Assembly (NCBI GenBank): GCA_917880885.1
Contig: OU862906.1
Span: 60,182,665 to 60,246,664 of the forward strand
DNA: 64,000 nt
DNA from: Limnephilus marmoratus
Lineage: Eukaryota; Arthropoda; Insecta; Trichoptera; Limnephilidae
Direction of reading: 5' to 3'
This document shows, in pieces, positions 55,081 through 64,000 of this stretch. The notes beneath the pieces were generated by a model that was not told where the DNA came from, did not search any database, and saw only the letters and a list, made by a program, of their open reading frames with translations. Every line of letters starts with the position of its first letter. Position 1 is the stretch's first letter. The position numbers and the translations under genes were made by a program.

Positions 55081-55750
55081 AGTTTACATGTTGAATTATC
55101 CTTCAGCAAAACTTTGAACGCGTTTTTCTCAAAACTAGGTTTTTCAACCTGATTGACAACATATTAGAAAAAGTATGCATCCGATTTGCATGCACCATGC
55201 ATCGAAAATCCAGTGTAGGCCATTGCCTAGGGGCCTAGCATCGGCTAGGGGCCCCTAGGGTAAAGGGGCTCCGAGACGTGCTTTGTTTAGGAGCCCCGAA
55301 ACGTTTAATACGGCCCTGACTATGACACCACGTAGGGATTGTTTTATAAAGGGCCCCATCTATTTTTATTTTATTTTTTGAACGTTAAAAAAATTTCCAT
55401 AAAAAAATCGAAAATGAAATTCGCTGGTCTGCCATTTTTCCTTTTTTTAGATATCAAAATTCCCCTACGTGGTGCTATAGACACTGGATTTTCGAACAGT
55501 TTAAGAATTGGTGCATGCAAATCGGATGTAAAATTTGTTGTCTTATATCTTGTCAACCAGGTTAAAAAACGTGTTAAAAAGTTTCGAGAAGAACGCATTC
55601 AAAGTTTTGCTGAAGGATAATTCAACATGAATACTGTTTTAAATGGCTTCACATCAAATGCTGTATCTCCGTCAATTTTTCGAATTTCTTTAAATATTAG
55701 GTTAAATACGAGAGCATTTTTAACAAGTGCATCTTTCAGAAAATGAAATT
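55081..55750 (+). repeat. Inverted duplication partner of 54950-55165
   Basis: TTGAATTATCCTTCAGCAAA at 55091 pairs with the region near 55608-55628, TTTTCAACCTGATTGACAAC at 55140 with 55552-55572, and AGTATGCATCCGATTTGCAT at about 55170 with 55505-55528. The centre holds a GC-rich direct/inverted cluster (GGGGCCTAGCATCGGCTAGG, about 55228-55260). Confidence 0.65.
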
Positions 55751-56059
55751 AGAAAAATGATAATTTGTTTTACGTTGTCCTGGTGCCTTAAAGCCTTGTT
55801 TAGGATTTTATCAAGGGAACGCCCCCCCCCCCACTTTCTCCGCCACTGCCTGTAACGTGATGGAGATTGATTGAGTAACTAAATAACATTATTAAAACGG
55901 TATTCAATACAGAAAACGACAAACGAAACTAGCAGTACCTCATCACACCGACGATGCTTTACTCCAAATTCTTACCATCAAAGCAATGCTGTAAAGCCGA
56001 TCAAATTTTTCACTCACTTGTATTTCATATTATTTTTAAAATAATATTGTTATTTCGCC

Positions 56060-56424
56060 ATGAGCTCCAAACAAAGATAGTTTGTTACATAACATCAATA
56101 AGAACAAATTCACTTACCTTTGCTAAATAACTATGTGCTCAAAACAAAGATAATTTGTTACGTAACATCAATAAGAACAAATTCACTTACCTTTGCTAAA
56201 TAACTATGTGCTCCAAACAAAGATAGTTTGTTACGTAACATCAATAAGAACAAATTCACTTACCTTTGCTAAATAACTATGAGCTCCAAACAAAGACAGT
56301 TTGTTACATAGCATCAATAAGAACAAATTCACTCACCTTTGCTAAATAACTATGTGCTCCAAACAAAGATAGTTTGTTACACAACATCAATAAGAACAAA
56401 TTCACTTACCTTTGCTAAATAACG
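56060..56424. repeat. 73-bp tandem repeat, exactly 5 copies
   Basis: Units begin at 56060, 56133, 56206, 56279 and 56352. Each contains CTTTGCTAAATAAC preceded by CACTTAC (or CACTCAC once). On the minus strand that is GTTATTTAGCAAAG followed by GTAAGTG or GTGAGTG, a strong 5-prime splice-site consensus in every unit. Confidence 0.9.
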
Positions 56425-56460
56425 TACAAGAGCTATTACAGCTTCTTTCCTTTGTTCCAT
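56410..56460 (-). CDS. Candidate first coding exon, 17 codons
   Basis: On the minus strand an ATG at 56460 opens 17 codons (MEQRKEAVIALVRYLAK) that end exactly at a GTAAGTG donor (56409 downward). The upstream minus sequence is AT-rich, as a 5-prime UTR could be. The last 14 bases of the exon and the donor are repeated in the adjoining 73-bp array. No downstream exon can be fixed; the frame at 54766-55080 on the same strand is a candidate. Low confidence because a chance ATG plus donor is possible. Confidence 0.3.
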
Positions 56461-56469
56461 AGATAAACC

Positions 56470-57160
56470 ACAGGAGAAGCAATTTAAACTTGTTAAAACT
56501 TTTTCTTCAATTCAATGAAAATATTTTTCGGAAAATAAAAGTTTTAGCGGAACGCTCAAAGTGTTTTTTTCCGTGACAGCTGATTTCTCTTCGATAAAAT
56601 TCTTTATAATAAATTATTTGATCTTATCAGAACTGCCTTCTGATATTCATGTTATATATTTTGAAGAAGAAATAATATAAGTACGTATATTTAGTTAAAT
56701 TTAAAAAGAAAACGATACAATCTCATTTAAACTTTCAGTATTGGAAAACGGCATCCTCTTTCTTGATGAGTTTGACGAAAACTTTTCCAAAGTAGACGGC
56801 AGGCTTAGCGAGAGGGGAATTAGGCTTATGTATTTTAATATATTGGACGAGTTTCTTGGGAAATTTCATGACATTTATTAATGTTTTGTTGAGAGATATT
56901 TCTATATGGATCTGTTAGTAATCAGTTTAAACATTGAACGAGGATTTGACAAATTTTATCACTCACTTTCATCGCCAGGCTGTCGGGCCTAGTTAGGTTG
57001 GATATTCCTGTAATCAGACTCTTGAAGACTAAAACACGTTTTTTGGATTTTAAAAATCTTAAAAGAAACTAAAAAGGTGAGTGCAGTTTTATAAACCACT
57101 TCTTAAACTGAATATCACACTTAACTCTTGGAATTCCAGGATTATAATGCCAATCGGCTG
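56470..57160. other. No gene recognised
   Basis: AT-rich; may be 5-prime flank of the candidate exon. Confidence 0.45.
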
Positions 57161-57162
57161 AC

Positions 57163-57575
57163 GGCCGGCGTAGTTCAGCGGTAAGTCTCTTGGCTCGCAC
57201 GCCGAAGGTCGCGGGATCGTATCCCGGCGTGGCAAATAAATTTTATTTTCATTAATTTGTGTTATTTCACAATTTATTCATTAAAAATAATAAACAGTGT
57301 ATTTGCGGCACGTTCCAGAGTGGAAGATGCTCTCAGTATTGCCCTGGTGTAAGACCACCATTCAGAATTGAAACTTTGCTTGAAATGGCATTAGCCGTGT
57401 TTGGTGACCAGGTCTGAATAGCCAGGTACTTCCCCAACTTCCTCTTCCCTACCTCCTTCCCCTCCCCACTACCTTCTGCTTCACAACATACCCTAATTGG
57501 GGATGCCATAGTCTCACTGGCCTCAGACGGGAGCAGATGGAGAACTCTTGTGTGGTATTCATGTATAAAAAAAAA
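57163..57575 (+). mobile_element. SINE family 1, full-length copy
   Basis: Head GGCCGGCGTAGTTCAGCGG ... GTATCCCGGCGTGGC, close to a tRNA-Ala (CGC anticodon loop CTCGCAC) with A-box TAGTTCAGCGG and a B-box-like GGATCGTATCC. The body follows for about 330 bp and an A-tail is at 57567-57575. Best copy for a family definition. Confidence 0.85.
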
Positions 57576-57729
57576 CGCCCGCTGCACGCTGATTGACACT
57601 TTTATCGTAATAATTTACTTGTTTTTTTTGCTAATATATATACATATATATATTATCGATAATAACATCAAATGGAAATAACATCACGAAGAAAAACTCC
57701 TTAATAAACAGAATGAAAAAAACTGATTT

Positions 57730-58260
57730 ATCTATTTTTTAGACTTAGAAATTCTATGTCATTAAATATACTAAAAGATATTTATTTTGCACTTGCGTAT
57801 TCTGTACTACAATATGGAATCATAGCTTGGGGGATGCTTATAAATCCCTTTTATATATTTGCTTATAAATCCCTTTTATATATTTTATATAAATCACTTG
57901 AGACAATAAAAAAATATTAGTAAAAAAAAAATTATAAAAGCCTTATTATTCCTACCCAACAATAAACGTTTTCCAAAATTTTCCGGTCCCCCCATCTAGA
58001 AAAAATTATTACAAAATTCCACTACCTCAAGAACCTAAAGATTTCTTTAATAAAAATATTATCCCACAATTAAATATTTGCAAACGAATCATTTCTGCCG
58101 GAGGATTAACCACACCACTAGTGCGGACTACAACAGCACAACATCACTTTATATTTAAAGGTATAAAAATATTCAATAAATTGTCCCTAGGTATAAGTTC
58201 AGAATAAAACTACGATAATTATTTTAAAAAATGTGTAATTCCCTGGTACCACCCCATAAC
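57730..58260 (+). pseudogene. Degenerate non-LTR RT C-terminal fragment
   Basis: Reads SLNILKDIYFALAYSVLQYG, IIAWG and, after frameshifts, PHLEKIITKFHYLK-like segments, as in the tail of several non-LTR ORF2 proteins. A 25-bp duplication (GCTTATAAATCCCTTTTATA) lies at 57837-57888. Many stops. Confidence 0.55.
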
Positions 58261-58980
58261 TTTTCTTATTGTTTAGATATTAATCCTTTGTTTCATTAAT
58301 TTATAACTTACCTATATGTTATTATTTTTATTGTTTTTTGCTTATAAAATCACTAATAGTTGTAATAATATTCAACATTTAAATAGATGTAAAAATATAT
58401 AGTTGTCATCTCCTAAGCACAAGCATCTGCTTTATTAGGACAATGTTTGAAATATTAAATTATGTTATATTGTAAAATAAATAAAAAATTAAATAATCTA
58501 TCCTATATAGTTTTCCCACGAGAAATTCTTGAATTTAGAAAAAAAAATCTCTCTAATGTTATAAAAAAGATTATGTAAAGAAGATGTACGAAAATATTCT
58601 TGAGTTTTATTATTTTTTAAACAAATAATCTCCCATCACAATAAAAAAAATCATTTGAGGATTTTCTGTAAAAACATGTATATTAATTTGACATTTGAAA
58701 TGGAGTTTGGCGACGCGCTTTTACATGTATAAACATATTCTTAAATTATGAAAAGACATACTGGAATAATATTAAGAAACGTTATTTCCTTGCCAAGCGA
58801 ATGAAATGTGTTTTAGTACGTTAGGAGCATTTTTAAGGTTTAAAATACCATAAAATTAGGGCAAATGTGAAATCACAGGGGTTAATTATGTACAGAATTC
58901 AAAAATGATGACGGTATTTATTTATATTTATATTTATCAGAAATTTTTATATGTACATATACTAAAACGATTACCGGACA
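58261..58980. other. No gene recognised
   Basis: AT-rich, no feature seen. Confidence 0.5.
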
Positions 58981-59010
58981 ACTCAGAATTAAATCAACTC
59001 AACACCTCAT

Positions 59011-60495
59011 TTGAAAAATGACAAAAAATATAAAAATTGGTTAAATAGGTTACGTTACAATAGAGAAGAAAATATTGAATACATCTGCAATGAATCAAAG
59101 AAAATCATCACAGAGATTGCAAAGGAAAAATTCAAAGAAGAGACGCCGCAAAAGAAACAGAAATGGATGACAGACGAAATACTAAACCTCATGGAAGTAA
59201 GAAAAAAATACAAAAATCGAAACGTGGAAGAATACAAAAGAATCCACACAGAAATTCGGAGTAAAATTAGGCAAGCAAAAGCTGATTGGCATATTCAACA
59301 GTGTGCTATAATTGAAACCCACAATGATAAACATGGTATTTTCCAAGTACACAAGAAAATCAAAGAATTGACTGGAATAAATCGTAAAACCGACATAGGG
59401 CAACTGGAGGATCGAGATGGAAAACTTCTAACCGATATTAACGAAAAACTAAAAAGATGGAAAGACTACATCTCAGAACTCTTCAATGATAATAGAAGCG
59501 CAGAATATGATATGGGAAATATTACAACAGGCCCACCAATCACAACAAATGAGGTAGAACATGCAATTCGTCTCTCTAAAACTGGGAAAGCAGCGGGCCC
59601 AGATGGAATACAGGCTGAAATCCTTAAACTCATAGGAAATAAAGGCATCCTAGTATTGACCAGTCTCTTTAACTCCAAATATAATACAGGAATTATCCCA
59701 CTAGATTGGCTTCGATCCACTTTTGTTACTCTCCCAAAGAAAGCAAAAGCAAGAAAATGTAGTGACCACCGGACAATTAGTTTAATGAGCCACTTATTAA
59801 AGATATTTTTGCGAATTATACATGGACGCATATATCGCAAAGTGGAAGAAAAGATAGGTGTCACACAATTTGGCTTTCGAAATGGGCTGGGTACTCGAGA
59901 AGCGTTATTTAGTATTCAAGTACTAATCCAAAGATGTAGAGATGTGAATACAAATGTACATGCATGCTTCATTGACTTCCTTAAAGCATTTGATAGAGTT
60001 AGACACGACAAAATTATTCAAATTCTGAAAACCTCCGGGATAGACTATAAAGATATAAGAATAATAGGTAATCTTTATTGGAACCAGAAAGGAGCAGTAA
60101 GAGTAGAGCAATGTCTAACAGACGAAGTAGAAATAAAGAGAGGCGTGCGACAGTGTTGTTTTCTTTCACCTATGCTGTTCAACTTATATTCAGAAGAAAT
60201 ATTCAATAAAGCTCTGCAAGAAGCTACTCAAGGACTTGTTATAAATGGGAAGATTCTAAACAACCTGCGTCATGCAGATGATACGGTACTTCTAACAAGT
60301 AACATTGAGGAGTTACAACTTTTGCTGAATCAAGTAGTGAAGACTTGTGAGAATTTTGGGCTAGAACTGAATATAAATAAAACAAAATACATGCTCATAA
60401 GCAAAAATAACGCATTGGATGAACATCTTTATATTGCTGGAACAAAACTGGAGAAGGAACAAAGTATTGTATACTTTGTACCTTTATCCGCATGA
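59011..60495 (+). pseudogene. Reverse transcriptase of the RTE-type element
   Basis: 494 codons. A linker region precedes RT motifs: GKAAGPDGIQAEILK, NTGIIPLDWLRSTFVTLPKK, FGFRNGLGTREALFSIQ, ACFIDFLKAFDRVRHDK (first Asp), GVRQCCFLSPMLFNLY and NLRHADDTVLLTS (HADD box, both Asp present). After NINKTKYMLISKN the frame loses the expected KYLG-containing segment and stops at 60493-60495. The endonuclease that should precede it is absent. Confidence 0.85.
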
Positions 60496-60968
60496 AAAAA
60501 ATGTTCTGCAGTCATGATCTCAACCTTGGATTACGAATGCGAATGGTCAGATGCTACGTATTTTCAATATTATTTTATGGAATGGAAGCATGGACGCTTA
60601 CTGAAGAATTAATTAGGCGACTTGAGGCATTCCAGATGTGGAACTACAGAAGAATACTTAAAATAAGCTGGATGGACAGGGTCACAAATGAAGATGTTAT
60701 GGTTCGAATGAATAAAGAAAAGGAAGTAATTAAATCCATAAAAATCCGAAAACTTCAATATCTTGGACACGTGATGAGACATCCAGAGAAGTATGAGATC
60801 CTGCATCTCATAATGCAGGGAAAGATTGCCGGAAGACGGGGCCCTGGAAGAAGGAGAACCTCATGGCTGAAAAACCTGAGACAGTGGTTTGGCCAGTCTA
60901 CCGTGGAGCTGTTCCGGGCCGCAGTAAACAAAGTCCGCATAGCCAACATGATAGCCAACGTCCGTTGA
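60492..60968 (+). pseudogene. C-terminal domain of the RTE-type element
   Basis: Frame shifted relative to the RT part. KKMFCSHDLNLGLRMRMVRC, FYGMEAWTL, RRILKISWMDRVTNEDV, LQYLGHVMRHPEKYEI and GRRGPGRRRTSWLKNLRQW form the usual end of such proteins. About 30-35 residues that normally join it to the RT are missing, so a small deletion near 60465-60495 explains the break. Confidence 0.85.
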
Positions 60969-60996
60969 ACGGACAAGGCACAACAAGAAGAAGAAG

Positions 60997-61018
60997 GTTA
61001 CGTTAGGTTAGGTTAAGG
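60997..61018 (+). repeat. Short TTAGG-type interstitial telomeric tract
   Basis: GTTACGTTAGGTTAGGTTAA: about four units of the arthropod telomere repeat, one degenerate, right after the AAG tail of the RTE element. Confidence 0.6.
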
Positions 61019-61019
61019 T

Positions 61020-61680
61020 TTATTTTTCAATTATTTTTATAGCTTTTAATGACTTTTCAAAAGGGTGTTGAGTTGGGTAGAATCTGAGTTGACATGGAAC
61101 CACTAAAACATATTTTCTAATATTACAATAATATTTACAATAGTATTTACAATAGTGGTATTTCTTAAATACCAACTTTGTAGCAACTCTAGTATTCGGA
61201 CCCTGCCCACAATTTAGGTTCGTATTCAAATTGAATAAAAAAACGTGTCAAATTGCATTGGAATTTACTAATATGCTCACGACTATTCATAGCCTTCAAT
61301 AATTGAATGGAGGCCAAAGGCAAAGAAAAACTGCGCCCAGCTCCGCAGTGCAGATTTTTTCCAACAAAGGCCAGTAATTAAAAATCTATCCTGCCATTCG
61401 TACCTATCCCGTATTATACGAGGAGAATCCATGGCAGTAATTCTGTTTCGTCTACATAGATTACTTTGCCGTGCGGTCAATAAAGGTAGGTAGTACTTCC
61501 GACCCTTATAAAATATATCTGTTTACATACATAATATATCACATAGGCACAGACATACATCAACACAAAAACCCAACATGGCTACATGAGTCAAGGCATA
61601 AAATTATTCAGATTGCCCTTCATGGTGGAGATTAGACAGCGTGCATAATAATATACTGAGGGTTGTATTAAGAAATAACA
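61020..61680. other. No gene recognised
   Basis: AT-rich, no feature seen. Confidence 0.5.
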
Positions 61681-61685
61681 TAAAC

Positions 61686-61746
61686 CGTTGAAGAAGAAGA
61701 TAACAATAATAATCTAAACGAAAATATGAAAGGGAACAGGACACAG
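61686..61746. repeat. Single arm of the fold-back family at 43155
   Basis: AAGATAACAATAATAATCTA followed by AACGAAAATATGAAAGGGAA and CAGGACACAG matches arm 43158-43206. No partner arm is visible nearby. Confidence 0.7.
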
Positions 61747-62034
61747 AAAAATAAAAATATAACGATATATACGAATCCAGAACATCTCGTCTTACCGAGA
61801 CCAATTCTGCTACTCCCACCTCTTATTTGATCGTAATTTTTATCAATATCATATTTCAAATTCTAGAATCAACAATATTGACTTCGATTATTTTCCCATT
61901 TTCCCATTTTATTGGCAAGTACGTTTTTCATTTGAAACAAGCTTTCAAAGAAAAAATTCCGTTCAAAGGATAAATGTAATAAACAGTAATTGTTGAATGA
62001 AACACTAGTATATATTGAATTAGATATTAGATAA

Positions 62035-62107
62035 GCCGCCATAGCTCAGTGGTCAGAGCTTCTGACCGGCAATCAGAAGAATACGGGTTCAAGTCCCGTT
62101 GGCGGCA
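62035..62107 (+). tRNA. tRNA-like gene, anticodon GGC (Ala by codon), unusual C33
   Basis: 73 nt with a complete cloverleaf: acceptor GCCGCCA/TGGCGGC, D-arm GCTC/GAGC, anticodon stem TCTGA/TCAGA with loop CCGGCAA, variable AGAAT, T-arm ACGGG/CCCGT with loop TTCAAGT, discriminator A. A-box TAGCTCAGTGG and B-box GGTTCAAGTCC are good and TTTT follows at 62114. Odd points: position 33 is C instead of the nearly universal T, the G3-U70 pair that defines tRNA-Ala is absent, and GGC anticodons are rare in eukaryotes. So it may be a pseudogene or a SINE head. Confidence 0.55.
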
Positions 62108-62735
62108 AGAATCTTTTCTCGGAAGATTTTTTTCAATGTAGATGAGTGTTTCAGGCTGATAATTATTTCTTATAATAATTTTTCAAAGAACTGGTTTGTA
62201 ACCTAAATAGTGTCTCGGATAAATATATTCGATTTTAATTATAAAGAATATCATCTATTGACATTTTTGTAAAAGTCTAAATGAATATTAAATTTTTATT
62301 AGAGCAACTCTCTTTTTTTCAATAACCTTCAAAAGTTATAAAAAGAGAGTTGTTGTAATAAAAGTGAAATAACATGAAGTTTAAAAATTATAATTTCGTA
62401 ATATGTTATTATCAGACGTTGGTTGATTTTATTTCTAAAGACAACAATGAGTACTGCGTATTCATTTTTCGTTCTAAGAATATATTTTTCCATACACAAC
62501 AATGAGTACTGAGTATTCTATTTTCGTTCTAAGAATATATTTTTCTACTGAAGCCCCTAGATATTTACGAAAAACTGCGTTGAGCGCTAGAAATTTTCGT
62601 GCGTTCGGTTTTTAATTCACCGCGCTCATTCAAAAAATCTCCCAATATTGATTCGGAAACAGATGAATTATGATCTGTTGCGAAAAGCCAATAAATTTAC
62701 ACACATTTCATAATTTATTTTAAGTTTATACAGGG
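62108..62735. other. No gene; hairpin and small tandem duplication
   Basis: A hairpin with arms CAACTCTCTTTTT and AAAAAGAGAGTTG lies at about 62305-62353, and a 56-bp tandem duplication (ACAACAATGAGTACTG) at about 62443-62550. No coding signal. Confidence 0.6.
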
Positions 62736-62879
62736 TGTCCGCCGGCAGATTTTACACTTCAAAAATAAAATAAAATAAAAATATGAATACAATGAAAGTT
62801 ATTTATTTATTTTTATCTCACATAAGAATAATGCAGATTTTAGTTTTTAGAAATATCTCCACTCAAATGGCATCCTTCT

Positions 62880-63315
62880 AGCCACAAACATATTCACAAT
62901 CTTTCATTCATATTGGCGAAAACTCGCTTGCAAAGTTCTGGACTGCTAGCTGCAATCTCTCGTCGGATATTTTTTTGTAGGGCTTCTGTTGTTGATGGCG
63001 AATTGCTGTATACGCTAGATTTGAGATATCCCCACAAGAAAAAGTCGCAAGGGGTCAGGATCAGGCTATGTCGCCGAAGCGACTAATCAATTTTCCAGGA
63101 AAAAGCTCTCTCACTTTAGTCATTGAGTCCCTAGCGGTGTGTGCCGTGGCCATCCTGCTTAAAATGGGTTCTGTTATTGTAACCAACATGACGATGTAGC
63201 TCCGGTATACAAAAAAATTGACCAGCATCGCGCGGTACCGTTGTGCGTTAACGGTTTCACCTCTACCGAAAAAAAAAGGATTTTGTAAAATTTTCCTTCT
63301 CACAAGTTCTGCATT
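62880..63315 (-). pseudogene. Tc1/mariner-superfamily transposase relic
   Basis: Minus-strand pieces in changing frames: GRGETVNAQRYRAMLVNFF, a degenerate QDG-TAHTARDSM segment, then FPGKLISRFGDI and LTPCDFFLWGYLKSSVYSN followed by SPELCKRVFANMNERL. This is the C-terminal two thirds of a DDE transposase of the type with a TPCDFFLWG box. Several stops and frameshifts are present. Inverted ends were not found. Confidence 0.75.
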
Positions 63316-63334
63316 TTCAGGAGTAGTTACTGTC

Positions 63335-63445
63335 GTTGAAGATCCAAATTTTCACCCTCCTATTCCAACCCTCCGATTTTTTAATCTCGATTTTAGTATT
63401 TTTGTATGAAAAAATTAATCGTCTTTCGTATTTCAAACAGAACGA
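63335..63445 (-). repeat. LINE 3-prime UTR-like fragment, RTE type, minus strand
   Basis: The reverse complement carries TTTGAAATACGAAAGACG, CATACAAAAATACTAAAAT and GGAGGGTGAAAATTTGG, also found at 29860-30000 and 30744. Confidence 0.45.
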
Positions 63446-63650
63446 AATTAAAAAACCGCACAGATTACTATAATAAGAAACTCAAGAGAAAAATATTATG
63501 GCTTTAAAAAATATGTTCATATTGGTCTACCAATGAGCGCTGATTCGGAATATGTGTATCTATAAGTTTTATTTAATAATATTAAACGCAGAGTTTTTAG
63601 AAAAATTTAAAAAAAATGCCGTCAAGTTGGCAGTATTGTAATTTTAGTGG

Positions 63651-63681
63651 TGACGTCACTGTTCGACGTGTCGTGACGTCA
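63651..63681. promoter_or_regulatory. Pair of CRE-like palindromes
   Basis: Two TGACGTCA octamers (63651-63658 and 63674-63681) separated by CTGTTCGACGTGTCG. TGACGTCA is the full CREB/ATF site. Whether it regulates anything is not shown; no gene is next to it. Confidence 0.35.
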
Positions 63682-63855
63682 CCGTAAAGTCATTGTATGG
63701 GAATGTATGATATGACACAAGCCATCGTATTAATTTATTCGTTTATTTACATACTGTTCAGAGAGATTTAGTTGTTGTGTTTATTAAAACATTATTTAGG
63801 AAATAATGTTTCAAAAATAAAGGTATTTCTTATTAGTTTATCTCTTTTATTGAAA

Positions 63856-64000
63856 ACTAGCAGACCCGGCCACACGTTGCTGTGACTAACGAAACAACGC
63901 CATTACCCAACCATTATAAAATCCACACCACCCGCTTGCCAGCTGCCCGCTGCCCGCTGTCTGAATTGAATATTTGAATTTCTCGGCTTTTCTCTACTAT
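63856..64000 (-). mobile_element. Helitron 3-prime end, minus strand, runs off window
   Basis: The plus strand reads ACTAGCAGACCCGGCCACAC, the reverse complement of a Helitron end of the GTGGCCGGGTCTGCTAGT type. The rest of the element would lie to the right of the window. Confidence 0.55.

Larger units (their letters stand above)
59011..60990 (+). mobile_element. RTE-type non-LTR retrotransposon, 5-prime truncated
   Basis: Contains the RT and C-terminal domain but no endonuclease. The 3-prime UTR is only about 25 bp and ends in AAG units at about 60982-60996, a short tail typical of RTE elements. Immediately after it comes a telomere-like tract. Confidence 0.85.

Noticed and set aside
56060..56424. 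CRISPR array
   Set aside because: The units are continuous 73-bp tandem repeats with no variable spacers, in a eukaryotic repeat-rich region.

Overview
The window looks like intergenic or heterochromatin-like DNA from an arthropod nuclear genome, most likely an insect. The reasons are an AT-rich background, dense eukaryotic transposons (gypsy-type LTR elements, several non-LTR families, Helitrons, mariner, hAT, MITEs, tRNA-derived SINEs) and a short TTAGG-type telomeric tract. No bacterial operon, CRISPR array or convincing intact host gene was found. The only host-like signals are a 17-codon candidate exon at 56.4 kb and an unassigned reading frame at 54.8-55.1 kb. The species cannot be named from the sequence alone.

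Layout. 0-3.2 kb: a nearly full non-LTR retrotransposon with the end of ORF1 and an endonuclease/RT ORF2. 3.7-4.2 kb: a MITE. 5.0-5.4 kb: a SINE split by a solo LTR. 6.9-7.1 kb: a dispersed hairpin-ended repeat. 9.7-10.5 kb: a deleted mariner. 13.6-29.5 kb: the centrepiece, three nested layers. A dispersed repeat carries a 15.3 kb gypsy-type LTR element (LTRs 14071-14785 and 28628-29342). Inside the pol gene of that element sits a complete 4.27 kb gypsy-type element of CsRn1 type on the opposite strand (18358-22629). 30-35.4 kb: ends of LINEs, an LTR-like promoter block and a 693-bp MITE. 35.5-40.8 kb: a broken Helitron carrying a perfect 342-bp-arm palindrome, a hammerhead-ribozyme-like motif and a hAT MITE. 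41-50.5 kb: LINE 3-prime ends, a SINE-in-SINE cluster and four fold-back elements, one with a second hammerhead-like motif. 50.5-64 kb: further LINE fragments, a 73-bp five-copy tandem array carrying splice-donor consensus sites, an inverted duplication, an RTE-type RT, a tRNA-like gene, a second mariner-superfamily relic and a Helitron end at the right edge.

How the parts relate. Almost every protein-coding signal belongs to a mobile element, and most are broken by truncation, frameshift, internal deletion or nested insertion. Target-site duplications let several events be ordered: the dispersed repeat came first, then the outer LTR element (4-bp duplication CAGC, LTRs differing at only about two seen positions), then the inner LTR element (4-bp duplication GTTC, LTRs that look identical). 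Both LTR elements seem young by LTR identity, yet both have damaged coding regions. This suggests mobilisation in trans, or errors in the sequence.

The items most worth following up are the perfect palindrome, the hammerhead-like motifs, the RNase H deletion in an otherwise young element, and the array of repeated splice donors beside a candidate first exon.
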